Assembly: GCA_964462535.1 (NCBI GenBank)
Contig: CAYWXV010000048.1
Coordinates: 1-19,585 of the forward strand
Direction of reading: 5' to 3'
Source: CAYWXV01 sp964462535
GTDB taxonomy: Bacteria > Bacteroidota > Ignavibacteria > OLB7
DNA length: 19,585 nucleotides
How positions within the stretch are numbered: position 1 is the stretch's first letter; each line of letters begins with the position of its first letter. The notes below the pieces were generated by a model that was not told the origin of the DNA, searched no databases, and saw nothing but the letters and a program-made list of their open reading frames with translations. This document shows, piece after piece, positions 1-7,005 of the stretch. A program made the position numbers and the translations under genes.

Positions 1-1
1 T

Positions 2-36
2 CATCCTTCATCCCTCGTCCCTCGTCTTCCTCCCGT
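2..36. repeat. Degenerate heptanucleotide tandem array at the left edge
   Basis: Five consecutive in-phase 7-mers can be read on the plus strand: CATCCTT, CATCCCT, CGTCCCT, CGTCTTC and CTCCCGT. The array overlaps the 3' end of the PH-like membrane protein gene, whose stop codon (plus-strand TCA at 8-10) lies inside it. It may continue to the left of the window. The units are related but not identical, so this is a decayed or low-fidelity array. Confidence 0.6.
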
Positions 37-532
37 CAGACTTTCGCCTTCTGCCTCGTCGTCTGAGGACCTCCACATGATTGCCTCGAGCCCACTCGGC
101 GATTGCTCTGGCCAGTTGAGCGCTTCGTTCGAAGCCCCCCGGGCGAAGCCGAAGGAGTCGACGACGCTGATGGAGTTTCATTCTGATCGCCCTGTATGGT
201 CTGGCGCCGCGAACCGATCGTTCGGTCCTGATTGCAATCCAGGCAATCTCGTCCGATGTGAAGACCCGCGTCCTCCAGCGTGTGATGAATCGAAGCTCGC
301 GTTCCGTGACGACGATGCGCCGATTCGAGAGAGCGGCAATACCCAGGGCTCCGAGGGCGACAATCGAGAAGAGGGCCAGGAGTATGACGATAGGATCGTT
401 CAGGACGACTGCGAACGATCCGTCGTCCGCCATCGTTCCCGTGACCACACCGTATGCGATCAACGTCACGATGTATCCCAGCGCGGAGAGGTAGTAAATA
501 TCGAGTCGATATTTGAACGTCGTCTCTTCCAT
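8..532 (-). CDS. Small membrane protein with a PH-like domain, function unknown
   Basis: This 174-residue protein starts at an ATG 26 nt after the murG stop and is probably the last gene of the dcw transcript seen here. Two hydrophobic segments, at about residues 15-33 and 46-70, should form a membrane hairpin. They are followed by a basic cytosolic part of about 100 residues with alternating beta-like stretches (around RRIVVTERELRF) and a closing helix. This two-helix plus beta-domain layout is typical of bacterial PH (DUF304-like) membrane proteins, but no catalytic motif is visible and the family assignment is by appearance only. The last nine residues, DGRKTRDEG, and the stop are encoded by a heptanucleotide array, so the C-terminal tail is probably not part of the original fold. 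Its position after murG, where murC or ftsQ often lies, may only reflect operon drift. Confidence 0.7.
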   Translation of the reverse strand: MEETTFKYRLDIYYLSALGYIVTLIAYGVVTGTMADDGSFAVVLNDPIVILLALFSIVALGALGIAALSNRRIVVTERELRFITRWRTRVFTSDEIAWIAIRTERSVRGARPYRAIRMKLHQRRRLLRLRPGGFERSAQLARAIAEWARGNHVEVLRRRGRRRKSDGRKTRDEG

Positions 533-558
533 GTCTTCGAGTAGCTGCTGGCGCTCGT

Positions 559-1653
559 TCAGGACTTCGCCGTCCGGTGCTTCTCCGCCAGAGCAAGCAC
601 GTGTCTCGCAATCCGCTCATCGGCATCCAGAACCGCCATACTCTTCGCGGCATTCCCCATCTCGTCGAGGCGGAGACGATTCTCCAGAAGGTCGGTCAGC
701 ACATCCAGCAACCGGCTGTCAAGTTCATCATCTCTGATCATTTCTGCGGCCCCGGCGTCGCGCATCGACGTTGCATTCTCCATCTGCCGAACCTTCTCGA
801 TGGGAAGAGGGACGAGGATGGAAGGACATCCCACGGCGCGGAGTTCGGCAATCGTCGTTGCTCCGGCACGTGCCAGTACGATATCAGCGGCCGCATATCC
901 AAGCTCCATCTCGTTCAGGAACGTTGTCCTGTAGAGACCTGGCTCCCGGCGTTCTCCACCTGCATAACTGGTTCCCGTCTGCCAGACCAGTTGCACGTTC
1001 GCGGAGCGAAGCCGATCAAGAATGGCGTCGAGAGCCTTGTTGATCGAGCGTGCGCCCAGCGAGCCTCCAGTTGCGAAGACGATCGGGCTATCGGGGTCCA
1101 GGCCCAGACGTCGGGCGGCCGTTGCTCGATCGGGAATGTCGGCAAAGACCTGACGCACCGGGTTGCCGCTGGCAACGACAGTCGAACCCGGAAAGTGGTC
1201 GGCGGCCTCATCGAAGGCAACATGAATCTCGGTCGCCCTTGACGCAAGCCGACGAATCGCCAGACCTGGGTAGGCGTTCGATTCCATGAGTACGAGTGGT
1301 ATGCGACGAATCGATGCCGCAAGTCCGACCGGCAGACTGACGTAGGCCCCCGCACAGATCACACAGTCAATCCGAAGTCGACCAAGCATTCGCCATGCCT
1401 GTATAAAGGAGACACCGAGCTTGACCGGGAGTAGAAGGCTCTTCACAGAGAGGAGCTTCTCCAGACCACTTATCCAGAGGAAGTTGAGCGGATAGCCACT
1501 GCGGGGAATCACCTTCTCCTCCAGACGTCCTCGGGTTCCGACGAACTCGATGTGGATATCGGAATGAAGACGTCGACAGCAATCGGCAACCGCAGTCGCC
1601 GGAAAGATGTGTCCTCCGGTTCCACCGGCGGCGAAAAGGAGTCGTAACGTCAT
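559..1653 (-). CDS. murG: UDP-GlcNAc:lipid I N-acetylglucosaminyltransferase MurG
   Basis: MurG adds GlcNAc to lipid I on the inner face of the cytoplasmic membrane, giving lipid II. The 364-residue length is normal. The N-terminal glycine-rich loop GGTGGHIFPA is at residues 10-19, the second nucleotide-binding loop GGSLGAR at 196-202, and the donor-site segment RAGATTIAEL at about 262-271. The Gln and Asn of the QxxNA motif are present at 290 and 293. Two familiar positions differ. The EQNAxPG loop reads ESNAYPG, and the segment PLPIEKVRQ lacks the His found in the E. coli PFQHKDRQQ stretch. I read these as lineage variation, since the rest of the fold is intact. The ATG start lies 49 nt after the ftsW stop and has no clear Shine-Dalgarno sequence. 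Confidence 0.96.
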   Translation of the reverse strand: MTLRLLFAAGGTGGHIFPATAVADCCRRLHSDIHIEFVGTRGRLEEKVIPRSGYPLNFLWISGLEKLLSVKSLLLPVKLGVSFIQAWRMLGRLRIDCVICAGAYVSLPVGLAASIRRIPLVLMESNAYPGLAIRRLASRATEIHVAFDEAADHFPGSTVVASGNPVRQVFADIPDRATAARRLGLDPDSPIVFATGGSLGARSINKALDAILDRLRSANVQLVWQTGTSYAGGERREPGLYRTTFLNEMELGYAAADIVLARAGATTIAELRAVGCPSILVPLPIEKVRQMENATSMRDAGAAEMIRDDELDSRLLDVLTDLLENRLRLDEMGNAAKSMAVLDADERIARHVLALAEKHRTAKS

Positions 1654-1702
1654 AACCGGGATGTCAAAGAGCTGCTGATCATCGATCTCTCGCTCGCGCG
1701 TT

Positions 1703-2860
1703 TCACGTGAGAGCCGGCTGCACGACCGGGTCGACCTGCGTCATCACTTTTGCCTGACGCGAAATGTTGAGGAGGACGCCCAGGGCCGCGGCGCTGAAGA
1801 GAACCGCGCTTCCGCCGTAGCTGACGAACGGCATTGGAAGCCCCGTCGTCGGCATCAGCCCAGTCGTCACCGCCGCGTTGAGAATTGCATAGAGTGCGAT
1901 AACGATTGCGACACCGGCAGCAACGTTGCGCCCAAGATCATCGGGAGCCATTCGAGCGGTCAGCAGGCCGCGCGAGATTATCAGCGCGAAGACAGCCAGG
2001 ATGGCAAACGTCCCGATCAGCCCGTACTCCTCTCCGATGATCGAGAAGATGAAGTCGCCGAAGGGCTCCGGCACGTAGTCACGCTGATGACTCTGACCCG
2101 GACCAACACCAAAGAGCCCACCCGACCCGAAAGCAATCAACCCTTGTGTCAACTGATAGGTCGCGTCGTTCGAGACTCCGGTCCCTTCTGCACCATGCAT
2201 GCTCAGATAGGCAAGGATGCGTTGCATGCGATATGGGGCAGAGATTGCATAGAGGGCGATCGTTCCCAGACCGCACGCAATCACCATTCCAAGGTGGGCC
2301 AGTCGCACACGACCGACGAAGAGAACGATCATGGATATCGCGAAGATCGTTGCTGCGGTCGAGAGGTTTGGTTGCAATGCGATAAGACCACAAACGAGCA
2401 CGATCCAGAAAAGCATCGGGACGAAAGCCCGCTTGAAGTTTCCAAGGTAGGATCTCTTCTCCGCCAGCATCACACCCAGGTGAGCCACCAATGCAAACTT
2501 GGCCAGTTCGGAGGGCTGGAATGAGACGAAGCCGAGAGAGATCCAGCGTGTTGCCCCCTTGATCTCCCGCCCGTCGAAGAGGACGTAGAGCAGGAGACCG
2601 AGCGAGAGGACCAGCAACGGCTTCGACCAACGCTCAATCCAGTGATAATCGATTCGCGCGAAAATGAGCATGATGCCGATACCTGCCATGACTCTTATCG
2701 CGTGGCTCCAGAAAAATGTCTCCGTGGAACCTGTTCGATCGCCGGCAACACCGGCTGAAGCAGAGTAGACGAAGGCTATGGAAAAGAACATCAACCCCAG
2801 CACCGCAAGGAGCAGGAACCAATCGGTTGTACCGTTCTGTCGTTGTTCTGTCTGTTCCAT
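1703..2860 (-). CDS. ftsW: Septal peptidoglycan glycosyltransferase FtsW (SEDS family)
   Basis: FtsW polymerises lipid II at the division septum in partnership with the class B PBP FtsI, here encoded upstream. The protein has 385 residues, is almost entirely hydrophobic, and shows about nine or ten membrane segments as expected for SEDS proteins. Recognisable signatures are GATRWISLG at 102-110, followed by FQPSELAK at 114-121, the loop EPFGDFIFSIIGEE around 265-278, and GLPMPFVSYGGS at 340-351. Asp269 in GDFIF aligns with the proposed catalytic Asp of E. coli FtsW. RodA is the main alternative, but the position between murD and murG favours FtsW. The ATG has no evident Shine-Dalgarno sequence. 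The 134 nt upstream consist mostly of octamer and heptamer arrays, so ftsW is not tightly coupled to murD. Confidence 0.95.
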   Translation of the reverse strand: MEQTEQRQNGTTDWFLLLAVLGLMFFSIAFVYSASAGVAGDRTGSTETFFWSHAIRVMAGIGIMLIFARIDYHWIERWSKPLLVLSLGLLLYVLFDGREIKGATRWISLGFVSFQPSELAKFALVAHLGVMLAEKRSYLGNFKRAFVPMLFWIVLVCGLIALQPNLSTAATIFAISMIVLFVGRVRLAHLGMVIACGLGTIALYAISAPYRMQRILAYLSMHGAEGTGVSNDATYQLTQGLIAFGSGGLFGVGPGQSHQRDYVPEPFGDFIFSIIGEEYGLIGTFAILAVFALIISRGLLTARMAPDDLGRNVAAGVAIVIALYAILNAAVTTGLMPTTGLPMPFVSYGGSAVLFSAAALGVLLNISRQAKVMTQVDPVVQPALT

Positions 2861-2880
2861 TTCTATTCGGCCGCTGGTCC

Positions 2881-2936
2881 GCCGCGGCGGATGGGCGTCT
2901 CGGCGGATGGGCGTCTCGGCTGCTGGGCCGCTGGGC
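2881..2936. repeat. Octanucleotide tandem array upstream of ftsW
   Basis: Seven in-phase 8-mers, each ending in GGC, can be read on the plus strand: GCCGCGGC, GGATGGGC, GTCTCGGC, GGATGGGC, GTCTCGGC, TGCTGGGC and CGCTGGGC. Units 2-3 are duplicated exactly as units 4-5, which also gives a perfect 16-bp tandem duplication at 2887-2918. The left border overlaps a 12-bp palindrome, CCGCCGCGGCGG (2879-2890). The array begins about 20 nt upstream of the ftsW start and abuts a separate heptamer array. Confidence 0.85.
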
Positions 2937-2945
2937 TCATCGACC

Positions 2946-3015
2946 CTACTATCTACTATCTACTATCTACTATCGACTCCCTACTACCTACTATCTATTC
3001 CCTACTACCTACCAA
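2946..3015. repeat. Heptanucleotide tandem array overlapping the 3' end of murD
   Basis: Ten in-phase 7-mers lie on the plus strand. They are CTACTAT four times, then CGACTCC, CTACTAC, CTACTAT, CTATTCC, CTACTAC and CTACCAA. The murD stop codon (plus-strand CTA, 2995-2997) is the start of the eighth unit, so the last three units are translated. The first four units are identical, which suggests recent expansion at that end and decay toward murD. Confidence 0.9.
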
Positions 3016-4365
3016 CTCCTTGAACACGTCGCCTCGATGCTCATAGTTGTTGAACATGTCGAAGCTGGCGCAGGCAGGGGAGAGGAGGACGATGTCACCC
3101 GGCTGGGCAAGCTCGCCCGCAATCCTGACTCCTTCCGTCATGTCGAATCCCGCTCGATGTGTGGGGACGATATCATGAAAGGCCTCTTCCATTTCATCGG
3201 CCGCCTCGCCTACCAGCACGACGGCTCGCACATGTTCCTTCAGGAGAGGAAGAATCGTGTCGTACACGTTCTTCTTGCTTCTCCCACCGGCGATCAGCAC
3301 GATCGGGCTGTCGAAGCTCTGTAGCGCGTACCAGAGCGAGTTGACATTGGTCGCCTTTGAATCGTTGACGTAGCGTACGCCGTCGATCTCGGCAACCGGC
3401 TCCAGTCGATGCGGAACACCTGCGAAGGACGCAAGTCCCTCTCGGATCGCATCGTACTCTACACCCAGGGCGCGCGCGGCTAGGGCAGCAGCCATGGCAT
3501 TGTAGAGATTGTGTGGACCTTGGATTCCGATTGCGGCAACCGGAATCAGAGAAACATCCTCTGGACTGGATTGTGCGCCGGGCGCGACGCGGAGATGGAC
3601 CTCTCCATCGTGTGTGAACGCTCCAGCGATCGGAGCGTCGTGAAGTCGTATCTGCAGGCTCTGTGCCAACGTGCGGGTCGGTAAATCTGCGAGGACGGAA
3701 TCGTCGCCATTGTAGATCAGAACGTCCTGATCCGTTTGCCGCATCGTGATGCGGCGCTTTGCACTGACGTAGTCCTCAAAACGTTCATAGCGATCCATGT
3801 GGTCGGGCGTGACATTCAGGATCACCGCAACGCGGGGATGGAATGTCTCGACATGCTCCAGCTGGAACGAGCTCGCTTCGACAACCACGATATCGTCGGG
3901 GGTCGTGTTCGGTGCGATCTCACTCAAGGGGATCCCGACATTCCCGGCTACCCAGGTCTTTCTTCCAGCAGTGCGGAAGAGATGGGCAATAAGCTCGGTC
4001 GTGGTCGTCTTGCCATTCGTTCCCGTAATAGCAACGATCGTTCCACGACAACGGCGGGACGCGACTTCCAACTCATTTGTGATCGTGATTCCCTTCCGAC
4101 GAGCCTCGGTTACGATCGGGATCGTATCGGGAACGCCGGGGGAGAGGACGATGACATCGTTGTCAAGGAGCGCAGCGGTGTGACCACCGAATTCAAACCG
4201 GGCACCGATCGAGCGAAGTGTCTCGCGAGCTGTCGACATCTCGTCTTCGGAACGACTGTCACTGACAAGGACCTGATGTCCTTCCGAGCGAAGGAGTCGG
4301 GCGACGGCGAGACCGGATCGAGCGGCGCCGACTACGCCATACCTGATGATCTGCGGAACGTTCAT
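2995..4365 (-). CDS. murD: UDP-N-acetylmuramoyl-L-alanine--D-glutamate ligase MurD
   Basis: MurD adds D-glutamate to UDP-MurNAc-L-Ala in the cytoplasm. The 456-residue protein has an N-terminal Rossmann-like domain (VVGAARSGLA at 11-20), the ATP-binding P-loop GTNGKTTTT at 115-123, and NVTPDHMDRY at 184-193. NDSKATN at 334-340 is the characteristic Mur-ligase C-terminal motif, and the closing region is LSPACASFDMFNNYEHRGD. I chose the ATG at 4365 because it overlaps the mraY stop as ATGA; the open frame extends further upstream, but only inside mraY. The final residues (about VGSRE) and the stop codon come from a heptanucleotide array, so the C-terminus has been replaced or extended by repeat DNA just after the conserved RGDVFKEL. 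Confidence 0.96.
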   Translation of the reverse strand: MNVPQIIRYGVVGAARSGLAVARLLRSEGHQVLVSDSRSEDEMSTARETLRSIGARFEFGGHTAALLDNDVIVLSPGVPDTIPIVTEARRKGITITNELEVASRRCRGTIVAITGTNGKTTTTELIAHLFRTAGRKTWVAGNVGIPLSEIAPNTTPDDIVVVEASSFQLEHVETFHPRVAVILNVTPDHMDRYERFEDYVSAKRRITMRQTDQDVLIYNGDDSVLADLPTRTLAQSLQIRLHDAPIAGAFTHDGEVHLRVAPGAQSSPEDVSLIPVAAIGIQGPHNLYNAMAAALAARALGVEYDAIREGLASFAGVPHRLEPVAEIDGVRYVNDSKATNVNSLWYALQSFDSPIVLIAGGRSKKNVYDTILPLLKEHVRAVVLVGEAADEMEEAFHDIVPTHRAGFDMTEGVRIAGELAQPGDIVLLSPACASFDMFNNYEHRGDVFKELVGSRE

Positions 4366-5486
4366 CGGATCTTCAGCGAGACGAGTCCAACGATTGCAAG
4401 GAGGATCGCGACGATGTAGAAGCGCATGACAATCTTCGCTTCCGGCCATCCTTTCTCTTCGAAGTGATGATGGAGGGGTGCTCGCTTGAAGATGCGCCTC
4501 CCCTCACCATACCTCCTCTTCGTGTACTTGAACCACGCGACCTGCAGCATGACCGACAGAGTCTCAGCGAAGAAGATTCCCCCGAGGATCGGGATCATAT
4601 ACTCCTTCTTGACGAGAATCATCAGGGCGCCAATCGACCCTCCGAGAGCAAGAGAACCGGTGTCCCCCATGAAGATCTGTGCCGGGTAGGCGTTGTACCA
4701 GAGGAACCCGAGACCGGCTCCAACAAGAGCGGCGCAAAAGATCGTGAGTTCATCAGCCCCTCTGAGCTGTGCGAAACCGAGATACTTGGCTGCCTGGAAG
4801 TTCCCGGTGACGTAGGTGATTGCGGCAAGTGCAAGAGCAACAATGCTCACCGTTCCGATCGCCAGCCCGTCGATTCCGTCGGTCAGGTTGACGGCGTTCG
4901 ATGTCGCCGTCAGAATGAAGATCACCACCGGAATGAAGAACACGCCATACTCAAGAACGCCATCCTTGACGAACGGGAGCGTCGTACTTGTGTTGAGTTC
5001 TGCGAATCCCTGTGGGAACCACTCCGGAAAGAAGTAGATAGTCCCGCCAAGTATCAGCCCAACACCTACCTGCCCGATGATCTTGTAGCGACCAATGAGT
5101 CCCTTTGGAAGACGTGCCACCACTTTCAGGTAGTCGTCCAGAAAGCCTACTGCACCAAGGATCACGGTCACGATGACGGCCAGCAGGACGTAGGCGCTCT
5201 TGATATCGCACCAGAGGAGAGCCGGGACCACGAGTGAGAGGAGGATGATCAATCCCCCCATCGTCGGCGTACCCGCCTTGGCCATGTGAGACTTCGGTGC
5301 TTCCTTCTTCCCCTGTTCACGGATCTGCCGCCGCTTCATCGCCTCGATGATCCGTGGTCCGAAAACGAAGGCGATGAGCAGCGCAGTAATCGCCGCCGCC
5401 GCCGCACGGAAGGTGACGTAGCGGAAGAGTCCGAAACCGGGGGGATTGAAGACCGACTGGATGTATTCTGCCAGGTAGTAGAGCAT
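4362..5486 (-). CDS. mraY: Phospho-N-acetylmuramoyl-pentapeptide transferase MraY
   Basis: MraY transfers phospho-MurNAc-pentapeptide from UDP to undecaprenyl phosphate, forming lipid I in the inner membrane. It has 374 residues with about ten hydrophobic segments. The diagnostic motifs are all present: GTPTMGG at 72-78, the Mg-binding DDYLK at 117-121, NLTDGIDGLA at 200-209, MGDTGS at 273-278 and the cytosolic APLHHHFE at 336-343. The start is an ATG preceded by AGGA with 4 nt spacing, and that AGGA overlaps the murF stop, so translation is probably coupled. Its own stop overlaps the murD start (ATGA). Confidence 0.97.
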   Translation of the reverse strand: MLYYLAEYIQSVFNPPGFGLFRYVTFRAAAAAITALLIAFVFGPRIIEAMKRRQIREQGKKEAPKSHMAKAGTPTMGGLIILLSLVVPALLWCDIKSAYVLLAVIVTVILGAVGFLDDYLKVVARLPKGLIGRYKIIGQVGVGLILGGTIYFFPEWFPQGFAELNTSTTLPFVKDGVLEYGVFFIPVVIFILTATSNAVNLTDGIDGLAIGTVSIVALALAAITYVTGNFQAAKYLGFAQLRGADELTIFCAALVGAGLGFLWYNAYPAQIFMGDTGSLALGGSIGALMILVKKEYMIPILGGIFFAETLSVMLQVAWFKYTKRRYGEGRRIFKRAPLHHHFEEKGWPEAKIVMRFYIVAILLAIVGLVSLKIR

Positions 5487-5492
5487 CGCTTC

Positions 5493-6989
5493 CTATCCCC
5501 CTTTCCCGGGCTTTTGAACTCGTATCCCCTCCTCACGTTCCTCCATCGGCGCAACGGCCGCTGTCACCACCTCTTCCATCCGCATACCTCTCGATCCCTT
5601 TACCAGAAGAACATCGTCGACGGAGAGAAAGGCGAGGACGGCATCGATCAGACGCTCCTTGCTTTCGAAATGAAGCGGAGGACGCATGTTCCGTTCGCGC
5701 GCGAGACGTGCAAGACGCCGCCACGCATACTTCATTTCAGGACCATGAAAGAGCGTCTGATCGATTCCACCGATTCGCACGATCTCATCGGCAAGACGCC
5801 GATGTTCCGTTGCTGAGCTTCGTCCCAGTTCACGCATATCACCCAGCACGGCGATCCGCATTCCACCGGGTGCAGGGGTGATCGATGCAAGAGTCTCCAG
5901 AGCGGCTATGGTCGAGTCGGGGTTGGCGTTGTACGTGTCGTTGAGGATCGCCGCGCCACATGCGGCGGTCATCGGCGCCAGACGACCATAGCCATGAGAG
6001 GAGACTGCCGGGGCGAATGCCTGAAGGCCCTGTTTCACCTGTGTCATTGGAAGACCCAGGAGTCGTGCCGCGGCTGCGGCGGCAAGGGCATTCAGAGCTG
6101 AGTGTCGACCGGGAACGGCCAGCGGAATCAAGGCGCGTGCTTCGCGCCGGGCGTGACGGTCGATGATTTCAAGCCGGGGGGCGCCCCAGCGATCGACCTT
6201 CCCGATTCGACCTCGGACATCGACACGTCCACGTGTGCCGTAGACGAGTCTGCGATCGCGGCGGGTCTTCATCGCGGCGATAAAGGGGTCATCGCCGTTG
6301 ACTATTGCCCAGCCACCATGCTCTTCCAGATACCGGAAGAGCTCACCCTCCTCACGAGCCACCCCCTCGACGGAGCCGAGGAGTTCCAGGTGTTCGCGAC
6401 CGATCGAAGTGATCAGTCCATGTGTGGGATTCACGATGTCGCAGAGGAGAGCGATTTCGCCTGGGGAGTTCGTTCCGATTTCGATCACGGCCATCTGGTG
6501 GTCGGGTCGAAGACGGAGGAGCATGGCGGGAGCGCCGATCTGGTTGTTAAGGTTCCCTTCGGTTTTGAGGACCTTCCACCGGCGGGAGAGGAGATCGGCA
6601 AGGAGTTCCTTGGTCGTCGTCTTTCCATTCGAACCGGCAACGGCAATCACCGGTATATCGAAGGTGTCACGATGGGAGCGGGCGATCCGCCCGTAGGCGG
6701 CAAGTGGATCATCGACAATCACCAGGGGGTCTGCGACCTGGCGAGCGACGCGCGAACGGCTCCATGTACGGGACACGACGGCGACCGGCGCACCATGACT
6801 GAAAGCCTCCGGGACATACTCATGTCCATCGAAACGCTCCCCTCTAAGTGCGACGAACGCGAATCCTTTTGTCAAAGAACGGCTGTCGGTTTCTAGACCT
6901 CTAACTTTTCTACGTAGCGCCGGTGCGTCCCCCCTGAACTCGGCATCGGGCAGGATGCTCAGGAGATCGCGGACAGAGCCGAGGATCAT
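5493..6989 (-). CDS. murF: UDP-MurNAc-tripeptide--D-alanyl-D-alanine ligase MurF
   Basis: MurF adds D-Ala-D-Ala to complete the UDP-MurNAc-pentapeptide. The 498-residue protein shows an N-terminal substrate domain (TDSRSL at 34-39), the P-loop GSNGKTTT at 119-126, EGNLNNQIGAP at 144-154, NDTYNANP at 350-357 and LGDMRELG at 382-389, all typical of MurF. I chose the ATG at 6989 rather than the upstream TTG at 7034. The ATG has a clear Shine-Dalgarno sequence (GGAG, 7 nt spacing), starts 16 nt after the murE stop, and gives the expected N-terminus MILGSVRDLL. This is one of the few strong ribosome-binding sites in the window. Presence of murF between murE and mraY follows the classical dcw order. 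Confidence 0.96.
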   Translation of the reverse strand: MILGSVRDLLSILPDAEFRGDAPALRRKVRGLETDSRSLTKGFAFVALRGERFDGHEYVPEAFSHGAPVAVVSRTWSRSRVARQVADPLVIVDDPLAAYGRIARSHRDTFDIPVIAVAGSNGKTTTKELLADLLSRRWKVLKTEGNLNNQIGAPAMLLRLRPDHQMAVIEIGTNSPGEIALLCDIVNPTHGLITSIGREHLELLGSVEGVAREEGELFRYLEEHGGWAIVNGDDPFIAAMKTRRDRRLVYGTRGRVDVRGRIGKVDRWGAPRLEIIDRHARREARALIPLAVPGRHSALNALAAAAAARLLGLPMTQVKQGLQAFAPAVSSHGYGRLAPMTAACGAAILNDTYNANPDSTIAALETLASITPAPGGMRIAVLGDMRELGRSSATEHRRLADEIVRIGGIDQTLFHGPEMKYAWRRLARLARERNMRPPLHFESKERLIDAVLAFLSVDDVLLVKGSRGMRMEEVVTAAVAPMEEREEGIRVQKPGKGG

Positions 6990-7005
6990 GCAGAATCTCC
7001 GGATA

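Noticed and set aside
2879..2890. Perfect 12-bp palindrome CCGCCGCGGCGG near the ftsW start as an operator
   Set aside because: It overlaps the GC-rich octamer array, where such palindromes are expected by composition, and no second copy or promoter context supports an operator.
3736..4419. Long plus-strand open frame (227 codons) opposite murD, and similar ones opposite mraY, murF and murE
   Set aside because: They are antisense to strongly conserved Mur genes, have shadow-like composition and no plausible start context. They arise from codon bias in GC-rich genes.
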